Shown piece after piece: positions 51,389 to 62,422 of a stretch of DNA of 64,000 nt; the stretch's first letter is position 1; every line of letters starts with the position of its first letter. The translations under genes and the position numbers were made by a program. The stretch covers positions 1-64,000 of the forward strand of contig NZ_MWPQ01000004.1 of the NCBI RefSeq assembly GCF_002028545.1. Direction: 5' to 3'. Below the pieces are notes generated by a model. It ran no database searches. It was not told the DNA's origin and was given only the letters and a program-made list of their open reading frames with translations. Source of the stretch: Nitrobacter vulgaris (GTDB taxonomy: Bacteria; Pseudomonadota; Alphaproteobacteria; Rhizobiales; Xanthobacteraceae).

Positions 51389-53290
51389 TTGGCCTTCACA
51401 CGACGACGTCTCCTTCACGGCGGTGCCCTGATCGCAGCCGCACCCGCGATCAAAGTCCTGACCGGCGCTTCGGCAATCGAAGCGGCGCATGCGCAGGCGG
51501 GGTCGGCCGGCCTCAAATGGCGGCACGCGCTTTCGCTGTTCGGCGAGGTGAAATATCCGGAAGGCTTCAAGCATTTCGACTATGTCAATCCGGACGCGCC
51601 CAAAGGCGGTATGGCGCGGCAGATCGCGCTCGGCACTTTCGATAATTTCAACCCTGCCGTGGCGGGCGTGAAGGGTTTGATCGCGTCAGGAGTCGCGCTG
51701 ATCTATGAATCGCTGACGACTCAATCGCTGGACGAGGTTTCAACGGAGTATGGCGCGCTGGCCGAGTCGGTTGGTTATCCCGACGATTTCTCGTTCGTGA
51801 CCCACCGGCTACGGGCCGAGGCGAAGTGGCACGACGGCAAGCCGGTCACGCCCGATGACGTGATTTTTTCGTTCAACGCGCTGAAGAAGCATCGTCCGTT
51901 CTATGCAGCTTATTACCGCCATGTTGTGAAAGCCGAAAAGACCGGGGAGCGCGAGGTGACCTTCACCTTCGATGCGCCGGGCAACCGCGAACTGCCGCAG
52001 ATCGTCGGACAGTTGATGGTGTTACCGAAGCACTGGTGGGAAGGCACCAACGAGGCGGGCGTCAAACGGGACATTTCCGCGACCACGCTGGAGCCGCCGC
52101 TCGGCAGCGGGGCCTACAGGATCAAGAGTTTTGAAGCAGCGCGCTCGGTGACGCTGGAACGGGTCAAGGATTACTGGGGCCGCGATCTCAATATCAACGT
52201 TGGCCAAAATAATTTCGACGAGCTGCGCTATGAATATTTCCGCGACGGCACGGTTGCGCTCGAAGCCTTTAAGGCCGATCAGGTCGACTGGCGCACCGAA
52301 AACAGCGCCAAGAACTGGGCCACGGCTTACAATTTTCCGGCGGTGAAGGACGGCCGCGTTGTTCTGGAAGAATTTCCCATTCGCAATGCGGGCGTGATGC
52401 AGGCGTTCGCCCTCAACATCCGCCGCGACAAGTTCAAGGATCCTCGCGTGCGGTGGGCGCTGAATTTCGCGTTCGATTTCGAGGAAATGAACAAGCAACT
52501 ATTCTACGGCCAGTACAAGCGCATCAATAGCTATTTCTATGGCACAGAACTGGCATCAAGCGGCCTGCCCGAGGGCAGGGAGCTTGAAATCCTTGAAACC
52601 GTTCGCGCTGAAGTTCCGGCCGAAGTGTTCACCACGCCTTACAGCAATCCGGTCGGCGGCAATCCCGAAGCGGTTCGCAGCAACCTGCGCGAAGGCATGA
52701 AGCTCTTCAAAGAGGCGGGATATGAGGTGCGTGACCACAAGCTGGTAGACAGCAAGACCGGCGCGCCATTCGAACTGGAATTAATGTCGGAAGATCCGAG
52801 CGCTGAGCGGATCATGCTGTTCTTCAAGCCGTCGCTGGAGCGCATGGGCATCACTGCAACCGTTCGGACCGTCGATACGACGCAGTACGAGAACCGGATG
52901 CGCAGCTGGGACTTCGATGTGGTCGTCAATAACTGGATTGAATCGCTGTCGCCGGGCAATGAGCAGCGAGAGTTCTGGGGTTCGCACGCGGCGGATATGC
53001 CGGGCTCGCGCAATGTCCTCGGCATCAAGAATCCCGCCGTCGACAAGCTGATCGAGCGGGTGATCTTCGCTAAAGACCGCGCCGACCTTGTCGCAGCCAC
53101 CAAGGCACTCGACCGCGTGCTGTTGTGGAACCACTATGTGGTGCCGCAATTCAGCTATCCCTTTCATCGCACCGCCCGTTGGGACCGCTTTGGGCGGCCT
53201 GCCGAGATGCCGAAGTACGGTGTCGACGCCTTTCCGGCGCTGTGGTGGTACGATGCCGACAAGGCGGCCAAGGTCGGCAAGCGATCTTGA
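51389..53290 (+). CDS. Family-5 peptide-binding protein of a Yej-type ABC transporter (first copy)
   Basis: A 633-aa periplasmic binding protein. A Tat-like signal (FTRRRLLHGGALIAAAPA) precedes the domain starting FKHFDYVNPDAPKGG, shared with YejA-type oligopeptide binders. Later segments such as AKWHDGKPVTPDDVIFSF and LGSGAYRIKSF are family-5 signatures. The start is TTG 51389 with AGGGA 8 nt upstream. It leads the operon with a second binding protein and YejB/E/F. Confidence 0.92.
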   Translation: MAFTRRRLLHGGALIAAAPAIKVLTGASAIEAAHAQAGSAGLKWRHALSLFGEVKYPEGFKHFDYVNPDAPKGGMARQIALGTFDNFNPAVAGVKGLIASGVALIYESLTTQSLDEVSTEYGALAESVGYPDDFSFVTHRLRAEAKWHDGKPVTPDDVIFSFNALKKHRPFYAAYYRHVVKAEKTGEREVTFTFDAPGNRELPQIVGQLMVLPKHWWEGTNEAGVKRDISATTLEPPLGSGAYRIKSFEAARSVTLERVKDYWGRDLNINVGQNNFDELRYEYFRDGTVALEAFKADQVDWRTENSAKNWATAYNFPAVKDGRVVLEEFPIRNAGVMQAFALNIRRDKFKDPRVRWALNFAFDFEEMNKQLFYGQYKRINSYFYGTELASSGLPEGRELEILETVRAEVPAEVFTTPYSNPVGGNPEAVRSNLREGMKLFKEAGYEVRDHKLVDSKTGAPFELELMSEDPSAERIMLFFKPSLERMGITATVRTVDTTQYENRMRSWDFDVVVNNWIESLSPGNEQREFWGSHAADMPGSRNVLGIKNPAVDKLIERVIFAKDRADLVAATKALDRVLLWNHYVVPQFSYPFHRTARWDRFGRPAEMPKYGVDAFPALWWYDADKAAKVGKRS

Positions 53291-53304
53291 GGAGGGTCGC
53301 GCGG

Positions 53305-55182
53305 ATGAGGCAGCCCAGCCGCCGGCAGGTGATCGCTCTCGGGATCGGCGCGGTAGGGTCGGCATGGCTACGGCCGGCTGCCGCGAACGACGCGAAGACC
53401 GAATCCCATGGTGAATCCCACGGCATGTCGGCATTCGGCGACCTGAAATACCCTGCTGATTTCCACCACTTTGACTATGTCAATCCCGACGCGCCGAAGG
53501 GCGGGCTATTTTCGACCATTCCGTCCAGCCGCGCCTTCAACCAGTCGTTCCAGACCTTCAATTCGCTCAACGCCTTCATTCTGAAAGGGGACGGCGCGCA
53601 GGGCATGGGGATGACGTTCACCTCGCTGATGGCGCGTGCCGGCGACGAACCCGATGCGATGTACGGTCTGGCGGCGAAGACCGTGCGTATCTCGGCCGAC
53701 GGATTGACCTATCAATTCAAGATGCGACCGGAGGCCCGGTTTCATGACGGGCAAAAACTCACCGCGCGCGATGCCGCCTTTTCGCTGACGATTTTGAAGA
53801 CCAAAGGCCACCCCCTGATCACGCAGCAGATGCGTGACATGGTGAAGGCCGAAGCGATCGACGATGCGACGCTCGTCGTCACCTTCGCTGCGAAGCGCGG
53901 CCGTGACGTGCCGCCGTTCGTAGCAAGCATGCCGATCTTCTCGCAAGCCTATTACACCGCGCATCCGTTCGAGGAATCGACGATGGATGTCCCGCTCGGC
54001 AGCGGGCCGTACAAGGTCGGCCGGTTCGAATCCAATCGCTTCATCGAGTTCGACCGGGTCAAGGACTGGTGGGGCGCCGATCTTCCGGTCTGCCGCGGCA
54101 GTTATAATTTCGATACGGTGCGGTTCGACTTCTATCGCGATCGCGATGTGGCTTTTGAAGGCTTCACCGGCCGCAGCTACCTGTACCGCGAGGAATTCAC
54201 CTCGCGCATCTGGAATACGCGCTACGATTTCCCGGCGATGACCGAGGGCCGCGTCAAGCGCGAGCAGTTGCCCGACGAGACGCCGTCCGGCGCGCAAGGC
54301 TGGTTCATCAATACGCGCCGCGACAAGTTCAGGGACCTGCGCGTTCGCGAGGCGCTCGACTGCGCCTTCGATTTCGAGTGGACCAACAAGAGCATCATGT
54401 ACGGCGCCTATGTGCGGACGGTGTCGCCGTTCCAGAACTCCGATCTGATGGCGAGCGGCCTGCCGTCGCCGGAGGAAGCGGCGTTGCTGGAGCCGTTCCG
54501 CGGCAAGGTTCCGGACGAGGTGTTCGGCATGCCGTTCGTGCCGCCGGTGTCCGACGGCTCGGGACAGGATCGTAAGCTGTTGCGCAGAGCCGCGCAACTG
54601 CTCAACGACGCGGGCTTTCACATCAAGGACGGCAAGCGGATGACGCCACAGGGCGAGGCATTCCGCGTTGAGTTCCTGCTCGACGAGCCGTCATTCCAGG
54701 CCCACCACATGCCCTACATCAAGAACCTCGGGACGCTCGGTATTGAGGCGACGCTGCGGCTGGTAGATTCCGTGCAGGCGAGGGCGCGGCGCGACGACTT
54801 CGATTTCGACATGGTGATCGAGCGCTTCAGCTTCTCGACCGTGCCGGGTGACTCGCTGCGGCCGTTCTTTTCGTCGCAGGCGGCAGCAACCAAGGGATCG
54901 TACAACCTCGCCGGCATTTCGGATCCCGCGGTCGACACCCTGATGGAGCAGGTGATCGCCGCCGATACCCGCGCCAAGCTGGTGTTTGCCGCGCGCGCGC
55001 TGGACCGCGTCATTCGCGCGGGCCGTTACTGGGTGCCGCAATGGTATTCGAACGCGCACCGGCTGGCCTATTGGGATGTGTTCGGGCATCCGCCGACCCT
55101 TCCAAAATATCTCGGCGTCATGGCGCCTGACATCTGGTGGTCGGCGCTGGCCAAACCGGCGTCGTCCGGTCAGGCGGAATAA
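53305..55182 (+). CDS. Family-5 peptide-binding protein of a Yej-type ABC transporter (second copy)
   Basis: A 625-aa paralogue of the preceding protein with the same FHHFDYVNPDAPKGG opening and LGSGPYKVGRFESNRF motif. It has its own RRQVIALGIGAVG Tat-like signal. GGAGG 9 nt before ATG 53305 supports the start, only 14 nt after the first copy. The two clearly diverged copies may widen substrate range for one permease. Confidence 0.92.
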   Translation: MRQPSRRQVIALGIGAVGSAWLRPAAANDAKTESHGESHGMSAFGDLKYPADFHHFDYVNPDAPKGGLFSTIPSSRAFNQSFQTFNSLNAFILKGDGAQGMGMTFTSLMARAGDEPDAMYGLAAKTVRISADGLTYQFKMRPEARFHDGQKLTARDAAFSLTILKTKGHPLITQQMRDMVKAEAIDDATLVVTFAAKRGRDVPPFVASMPIFSQAYYTAHPFEESTMDVPLGSGPYKVGRFESNRFIEFDRVKDWWGADLPVCRGSYNFDTVRFDFYRDRDVAFEGFTGRSYLYREEFTSRIWNTRYDFPAMTEGRVKREQLPDETPSGAQGWFINTRRDKFRDLRVREALDCAFDFEWTNKSIMYGAYVRTVSPFQNSDLMASGLPSPEEAALLEPFRGKVPDEVFGMPFVPPVSDGSGQDRKLLRRAAQLLNDAGFHIKDGKRMTPQGEAFRVEFLLDEPSFQAHHMPYIKNLGTLGIEATLRLVDSVQARARRDDFDFDMVIERFSFSTVPGDSLRPFFSSQAAATKGSYNLAGISDPAVDTLMEQVIAADTRAKLVFAARALDRVIRAGRYWVPQWYSNAHRLAYWDVFGHPPTLPKYLGVMAPDIWWSALAKPASSGQAE

Positions 55183-55184
55183 GC

Positions 55185-56294
55185 ATGGCCGCCTATATCG
55201 CCCGCCGCATTCTGTTGATGATCCCCACGCTGCTGGGCATCCTGTTCGTGTCGTTCGTCGTGGTGCAGTTCGCGCCCGGCGGTCCGGTCGAGCGGGTGAT
55301 CGCGCAACTGAGCGGCTCCGACACCGGGGGGATGTCGCGCATATCGGGATCGTCCGGCGGCGACTTCGGCGCGCGCGCCCAGGTGGGAGCATCCTCCGAC
55401 GCTGTCAGCTCGAAATACCGTGGCGCGCAGGGGCTTGATCCGGCCTTCATCAAAAGCCTTGAACAGCAGTTCGGATTCGACAAACCGGCGCCCGAGCGCT
55501 TTCTGCTGATGCTGTGGAACTTCTCCCGCTTCGATTTCGGAAAGAGCTATTTCCGCGACACCACCGTGATCCAGCTCATCAAGGAGAAGCTGCCGGTTTC
55601 GATGTCGCTCGGCATCTGGATGACGCTTTTGACCTATCTGATTTCGATCCCGCTCGGAATCCGCAAGGCGGTGAGGGACGGATCGCGCTTCGATACCTGG
55701 ACTTCGGCGGTCATCATCGTCGGGTTTGCGATTCCGGGATTCTTGTTCGCGATTCTTCTCATCATTCTGTTCGCCGGCGGATCGTTCTTCAGCATCTTCC
55801 CTTTGCGCGGATTGACGTCGGACGGCTGGAGCCAGTTTCCCTGGTACTGGAAGATTCTTGATTACTTCTGGCATCTCACGCTGCCCATCATCTCGATGGC
55901 GCTGGGCGCCTTCGCCACCATGACATTGCTGACCAAGAATTCATTCCTTGACGAAATCCGCAAGCAGTATGTGATGACGGCGCGCGCCAAGGGCTGCAGC
56001 GAGCGGCAGGTGCTCTACAATCACGTATTCCGCAACGCCATGCTGATCGTCATCGCCGGATTTCCCGGCGCGTTCGTTCACGCTTTCTTTTCAGGTTCGC
56101 TTTTGATCGAAACCATCTTTTCGCTCGACGGCCTCGGCCTTCTCGGTTTTGAGAGCGTGCTCAATCGCGATTATCCGGTGGTGTTTGGCACGCTGTTCAT
56201 CTTTTCGCTGGTTGGGCTTGTGATCAACCTGATCTCCGATCTGACCTACATGTGGATCGACCCGCGGATCGACTTCGAGGCGCGGGAGGTCTGA
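55185..56294 (+). CDS. yejB: ABC transporter permease, YejB type
   Basis: A 369-aa inner-membrane permease with six helices. The EAA-like loop is in YVMTARAKGCSERQVLYNHVFRNAML, and the N-terminal MAAYIARRILLMIPTLLGIL and the C-terminal YMWIDPRIDFE are YejB hallmarks. The extended periplasmic loop (about 35-95) is Gly/Ser-rich. Its stop overlaps the yejE start (TGATG). Confidence 0.93.
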   Translation: MAAYIARRILLMIPTLLGILFVSFVVVQFAPGGPVERVIAQLSGSDTGGMSRISGSSGGDFGARAQVGASSDAVSSKYRGAQGLDPAFIKSLEQQFGFDKPAPERFLLMLWNFSRFDFGKSYFRDTTVIQLIKEKLPVSMSLGIWMTLLTYLISIPLGIRKAVRDGSRFDTWTSAVIIVGFAIPGFLFAILLIILFAGGSFFSIFPLRGLTSDGWSQFPWYWKILDYFWHLTLPIISMALGAFATMTLLTKNSFLDEIRKQYVMTARAKGCSERQVLYNHVFRNAMLIVIAGFPGAFVHAFFSGSLLIETIFSLDGLGLLGFESVLNRDYPVVFGTLFIFSLVGLVINLISDLTYMWIDPRIDFEAREV

Positions 56295-57472
56295 TGGCGG
56301 TGACGTTGCCAAAGCCCGTTGAAGCCGATTCCGTGGCGCCGCTCGGGGAGGCTGTGCCGCCGGCGCGCCATCCGCTGCGCCTGTCGCCGCTCAATCGCCG
56401 CCGCTGGCAGAACTTCAAATCCAACCGGCGCGGCTACTGGTCGCTCTGGATATTCCTGATCCTTTTCTTCATCTCGCTGTTCGCGGAATTAATCGCCAAC
56501 GACCGGCCATTCCTGATCCGGTTTGATGGGCACCTTTATTTCCCGGCATTCGTGACCTATCCGGAAACCGCATTTGGAGGCGACTTCGAGACCGCCGCCG
56601 ATTATCGCGATCCCTATTTGCAGAAGCTGATCGCGGCCAAGGGTGGCACCATCATCTGGCCGCCGATCCGTTATTCCTACGACACCCACAATCTCGATTT
56701 GCCGACGCCGGCGCCTTCAAAACCAACCTGGCTTTTGACCGAGGCCGAATGCAAGGAGGTGGTTCAGCGAAAGAACCTCACAAGCTGCCGCGACCTCGAA
56801 TACAACTGGCTCGGCACCGACGATCAGGGCCGCGATGTGGTGGCACGGCTGATCTACGGATTCCGGATTTCGGTCCTGTTCGGGCTTTGCCTGACCATTG
56901 TCTCGTCGGTCATCGGTATCGCGGCTGGCGGGGTGCAGGGTTATTTCGGCGGCTGGGTTGATCTCGGCTTTCAGCGCTTCATCGAAGTCTGGACCGCGAT
57001 CCCCTCGCTCTATCTGCTCTTGATCCTGTCGTCGATCCTGGTGCCGGGATTCTTCGTCCTGCTCGGAATCCTGCTGCTGTTCTCGTGGGTCTCGCTGGTC
57101 GGTCTTGTGCGCGCCGAATTCCTGCGTGGCCGAAACTTCGAATACATCACGGCGGCGCGGGCGCTTGGCGTATCGAATGCGACCATCATGTTTCGCCATC
57201 TTCTGCCGAACGCCATGGTCGCGACCATGACGTTCCTGCCGTTCATCGTATCGTCGTCGGTCATGACTCTCACTGCATTGGATTTTCTCGGCTTCGGATT
57301 GCCGCCGGGCTCGCCTTCGCTCGGCGAAATGCTGGCGCAGGGCAAGGCCAACGTGCAGGCGCCGTGGCTCGGCTTCACAGGGTTCTTCGCGCTCGCGATC
57401 ATGCTATCGCTGCTGATCTTCATCGGCGAAGCCGTGCGTGACGCCTTCGATCCGCGCAAGACGTTCAGGTAA
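56294..57472 (+). CDS. yejE: ABC transporter permease, YejE type
   Basis: A 392-aa permease. YejE-specific features are LNRRRWQNFKSNRRGYWSLW before helix one, a long periplasmic loop with FGGDFETAADYRDPYLQKLI, and YNWLGTDDQGRDVVARLIYGF. The EAA loop is in YITAARALGVSNATIMFRHLLPN. GGAGG at 56285-56289 supports ATG 56294. It pairs with YejB to form the channel. Confidence 0.93.
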   Translation: MAVTLPKPVEADSVAPLGEAVPPARHPLRLSPLNRRRWQNFKSNRRGYWSLWIFLILFFISLFAELIANDRPFLIRFDGHLYFPAFVTYPETAFGGDFETAADYRDPYLQKLIAAKGGTIIWPPIRYSYDTHNLDLPTPAPSKPTWLLTEAECKEVVQRKNLTSCRDLEYNWLGTDDQGRDVVARLIYGFRISVLFGLCLTIVSSVIGIAAGGVQGYFGGWVDLGFQRFIEVWTAIPSLYLLLILSSILVPGFFVLLGILLLFSWVSLVGLVRAEFLRGRNFEYITAARALGVSNATIMFRHLLPNAMVATMTFLPFIVSSSVMTLTALDFLGFGLPPGSPSLGEMLAQGKANVQAPWLGFTGFFALAIMLSLLIFIGEAVRDAFDPRKTFR

Positions 57473-57480
57473 GGCCCCGG

Positions 57481-59116
<1,636 letters not shown>

Positions 59117-59118
<2 letters not shown>

Positions 59119-59183
59119 AGCCTTCGCGCTTCTGATGGAATCAGAAGCGGGGCTTTGGATCCTCGTCGCTCGAAAACGCTATA
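59117..59183 (+). repeat. Modular repeat with internal deletion, copy H
   Basis: Module 1 is complete (GCGCTTCTGA / TCAGAAGCGG, with GGCTTT), but most of module 2 is missing. Only its end TCGCTCGAAAACGCTATA remains. The hairpin directly follows the yejF stop, so it could terminate the operon. Confidence 0.7.
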
Positions 59184-59184
59184 A

Positions 59185-60030
59185 TCAATCCAGCCGCTTG
59201 ACACAGGTGACGGTGCTGCCTCCCGTCTGGATGCGGGCGAGCGCCACTTCGATTGTCTCGATCGCCGTTGCCATGTGATAGGCGTTGGCGTGGACGAGCG
59301 TGGTTGCGTCGCGGATGATGGCGACGTGTCCTTTCCAGAACATCAGATCACCGCGCCGCAGCTCTTGCGATTCCGTCGAAGACAACGTGCGACCCATGGC
59401 TTGCTCCTGCATATCGCTGTCGCGCGGACATGCGATGCCGGATGCGTTGAGCGCGACCTGCACGAGGCCAGAGCAATCGATGCCGAGGCTGGTCTTGCCA
59501 CCCCACAGATACGGCGTTCCGACGAACATTTCGGCGACCGCGACGAAATCCGCCACAATATGATCGAGCGGCGCGATATGGATGGCGGGTATGTAGAGAT
59601 GACCATTGGCAACGGCAAAATCGCCGTCATGACGCTGGACGGTTAGTCTGGCGCCGATCGATAGCGTCTCAACCGGCGGCAGTTTGATCGACGGTCCGGG
59701 AAACGCAAACGTCCGCAAGGCAACGACCTTGTGCGTCGGTGCTGCGCCGGGCCTTGCAAGCGCGCGGTCCGGGAGCCAGCCGACATAGCCGTCGCCTTCC
59801 AACTGGCCCCAGGCCCAGCCTTCGGCACTGTGGTCGTAGATCATGACGCGCTCGCCGCGCAGCGCCTGGGTCTCGAGCATTGCATCCGGCGCAGGCTCGC
59901 GCTGTAGGGGAGCTACCGCTTCGACAACTTCGTGTTCCTCGCCGTCGGTGAAGCGCGCCGCATTGATCTTGCCCTCGAGATAGCGGGCGGCGACCTCCGG
60001 CCGGGCCGGTGTGAGACGCGGATCATCCAT
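59185..60030 (-). CDS. NlpC/P60 cysteine peptidase with SH3 domains
   Basis: A 281-aa cell-wall hydrolase of the dipeptidyl-peptidase VI kind. SH3-like parts (about 45-165) precede the catalytic domain with TPYLWGGKTSLGIDCSGLVQ (Cys nucleophile), KGHVAII (His) and HANAYH (third residue). No signal peptide is seen, so it probably acts on recycled muropeptides in the cytoplasm or is secreted another way. The 5' end overlaps the aminopeptidase gene by 8 bp. Confidence 0.9.
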   Translation of the reverse strand: MDDPRLTPARPEVAARYLEGKINAARFTDGEEHEVVEAVAPLQREPAPDAMLETQALRGERVMIYDHSAEGWAWGQLEGDGYVGWLPDRALARPGAAPTHKVVALRTFAFPGPSIKLPPVETLSIGARLTVQRHDGDFAVANGHLYIPAIHIAPLDHIVADFVAVAEMFVGTPYLWGGKTSLGIDCSGLVQVALNASGIACPRDSDMQEQAMGRTLSSTESQELRRGDLMFWKGHVAIIRDATTLVHANAYHMATAIETIEVALARIQTGGSTVTCVKRLD

Positions 60031-61405
60031 AGCGTTCGCTCAGCAGTCTGTAGATCGCGCGCGCGGCCTGGCATTCGCCACCTTCCGGACGCGCCGGTTT
60101 GGCCGACGGCGTCCAGCCGTAGATGTCGACGTGAAGCCAGCTCGTCGCCGCCTCGACAAAGCGTTGCAGAAACAGCGCGCATACGATCGATCCGGCAAAG
60201 CCGCCCGACGGCGCATTATTGATGTCGGCGACCTTGGAATCGAGCCAAGTACCGTAGGCCGGCCACAGCGGCATCCGCCACAGCGGATCGTTCTCGGTCT
60301 GCGCGCAGCGCGCGATGTCGAGCGCCAATGCGTCGTCGTTTGTATAGAACGGCGGTACGTCCGGCCCCAGCGCCACGCGGGCCGCGCCGGTGAGCGTTCC
60401 GAGATCGATCAGTAGCTCAGGTGCTTCTTCGTCGGCCAGCGCCAGCGCGTCGGCAAGGACCAGTCGGCCTTCGGCATCGGTGTTGCCGATTTCCACCGTC
60501 GGTCCCTTACGCGACGGAAAGATGTCGAGCGGCCGGAATGCGTTCCCGGCCACGGCGTTCTCAACGGCCGGGATCAGCACGCGCAACCTGACTTTCAGCT
60601 TCGCATCCATCACCATCAGCGCCAAAGCGAGCACATTGGCGGCGCCGCCCATGTCCTTCTTCATGATCTGCATGCCGCTGGCGGGTTTGAGATCGACGCC
60701 ACCGGTATCGAAGCAGACGCCCTTGCCGACCAGCGTGACCTTCGGGTGCGTGGGATCGCCCCAGGCAATATCGATCAGGCGCGGCGCGCGCGGCGAGGCC
60801 ATGCCGACCGCATGGATCAGCGGAAAATTCCGCTGCTTCAGATCGTCGCCGACGATGCAACTGAATTCCCCGCCGAAACGCTGGGCGAGATGTTGAGCCG
60901 CTGCCGCAAGTTCTTCGGGTCCCATGTCGTTGGCGGGCGTATTGATCAGGTCGCGGGCAAGTGATGCCGCTTCCCCCATCCGCGAGATGGCCGCGATGTC
61001 GACGCCCTCGGGCGGCACCAGACGCGCTTTGGGTGCGTCGGCCTTGCGATAGCGATCGAAGCGATAGTTGCCGAGCGCGAAGGCCAGTGTTGCGAGATGG
61101 ATATCGCGCGGCGCATTGGCAAAGCGGTAGGTGCCGGGCGGCAACAGACCCGGCAGCTTGCCAGCGAGAAAGGGATCGCGCGTTTGGTCTGATTCCTCGC
61201 CAAGACCGAAGAGAATGTGTGAGATGTCGCCGTTCGCCGCGGGTAGCGCGAGGTACTGTCCCGACTTGGCCAGAAAGCCGCTCGCCTCGGCAAAACGGCG
61301 AGCAGGACCGTCGGGCGTTGCGTCAGCCGCTTGCCAAGCTGCCTTCGACACAAAAATGATCGGAATAGCTGCCTCGGCTGACGAAGTCGCAAACGCGGGA
61401 TTCAT
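60023..61405 (-). CDS. M17 leucyl aminopeptidase family protein
   Basis: A 460-aa dimanganese/zinc aminopeptidase. The metal motifs LVGKGVCFDTGGVDLKP, KKDMGGAANVL and the signature NTDAEGRLVLADAL are intact. It lacks some N-terminal features of E. coli PepA, as in the shorter rhizobial members. ATG 61405 (MNPAFATS) is preferred; ATG 61420 is 5 codons upstream. It is coupled to the NlpC/P60 gene, suggesting joint peptide and muropeptide turnover. Confidence 0.92.
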   Translation of the reverse strand: MNPAFATSSAEAAIPIIFVSKAAWQAADATPDGPARRFAEASGFLAKSGQYLALPAANGDISHILFGLGEESDQTRDPFLAGKLPGLLPPGTYRFANAPRDIHLATLAFALGNYRFDRYRKADAPKARLVPPEGVDIAAISRMGEAASLARDLINTPANDMGPEELAAAAQHLAQRFGGEFSCIVGDDLKQRNFPLIHAVGMASPRAPRLIDIAWGDPTHPKVTLVGKGVCFDTGGVDLKPASGMQIMKKDMGGAANVLALALMVMDAKLKVRLRVLIPAVENAVAGNAFRPLDIFPSRKGPTVEIGNTDAEGRLVLADALALADEEAPELLIDLGTLTGAARVALGPDVPPFYTNDDALALDIARCAQTENDPLWRMPLWPAYGTWLDSKVADINNAPSGGFAGSIVCALFLQRFVEAATSWLHVDIYGWTPSAKPARPEGGECQAARAIYRLLSERYG

Positions 61406-61554
61406 GGTGGGTGATCTCATTCCGTTAGAAGAGGGAGAGTTAAACCGGAAGCGACGCTGGCGCCAGTCGGAGTAGTTAACCAGACGTTAGGGTTAACAGT
61501 CTATTGCTGAAGTGGCCCAACTTTCGATCAGCCGCAATTGCGAGTGAAAGTGCC

Positions 61555-62403
61555 ATGCGTCAGCAGTCGTGCCTTGCTAGGCTTCTCGCATCCGCTACCG
61601 TAACGACAATGCTGGCGTCCGGTCTTGCCGGCTGTCAGACTGCGGGCATGCGTGATGTCACCGGCTCGCTAGGCACGAAATCCGCGACAAATTCCGAAAC
61701 CGATCCTCATCAAGCGGCCGAACTTTATGGCGAGAAGTTTCGTGCCAACCCCAAGGATGTCGACGCGGCCTTGAAATATGGAGCGGCATTGCGCGCCATC
61801 GGGCAGCGCGCTCAGGCGGCCGCGGTGTTGGAACGCGCCGCGATCCTCAATCCTGGAAACAAGTTGGTGCTTGCCAGCTGGGGCCGGGCATTGGCGGACA
61901 ACGGGCAGTCGCAGCAAGCCTTCGATGTTCTCGGCCGGGCGCACACGCCGGCGAATCCGGACTGGCGGATTCTTTCCGTCCAGGGGACGACGCTCGACAA
62001 GCTCGGTCGTCACGAGGATGCGCGCCGCTATTACGCGAGCGCGCTCAGAATCGTGCCCGACGAGCCCTCGGTGCTGTCCAATCTCGGAATGTCGTATGTC
62101 CTGACCAAGGAGTTGCCAAAAGCAGAGGAGACCTTGCGTCGTGCTTACGCCGGCGCTCCGGTCGATGGCCGGATCCGGCAGAACCTGGCGCTGGTCGTCG
62201 GATTGCAGGGCCGGTTCGACGAAGCCGAGGGTATCGTGAAGGCCGATCTGCCCGTCGATGAAGCAGCGGCGAACGTGGCCTATCTGAAGCAGATGCTCGG
62301 GCGCGGCGCCAACGCGCGGGTCGGTGCGGCTGATGCGGTCAGGCAAGACTCCCGCAGATCACGGGCGGAAAGTTATCCGCGGTCGGACGGGCCGGTCTCT
62401 TAA
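61555..62403 (+). CDS. tadD: TPR lipoprotein (TadD-like)
   Basis: A 282-aa protein with a lipoprotein signal (lipobox LASGLAGC near residue 29) and about five tetratricopeptide repeats, e.g. AALKYGAALRAIGQRAQAAAV and PSVLSNLGMSYVLTKELPKA. TadD is the pilotin/assembly lipoprotein of the tight-adherence (Flp pilus) secretion system. The convergent tadC/tadB genes next door support this. ATG 61555 is chosen over the TTG/GTG starts upstream. Confidence 0.82.
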   Translation: MRQQSCLARLLASATVTTMLASGLAGCQTAGMRDVTGSLGTKSATNSETDPHQAAELYGEKFRANPKDVDAALKYGAALRAIGQRAQAAAVLERAAILNPGNKLVLASWGRALADNGQSQQAFDVLGRAHTPANPDWRILSVQGTTLDKLGRHEDARRYYASALRIVPDEPSVLSNLGMSYVLTKELPKAEETLRRAYAGAPVDGRIRQNLALVVGLQGRFDEAEGIVKADLPVDEAAANVAYLKQMLGRGANARVGAADAVRQDSRRSRAESYPRSDGPVS

Positions 62404-62422
62404 ACCGCCGTTTTGCAAAGCC

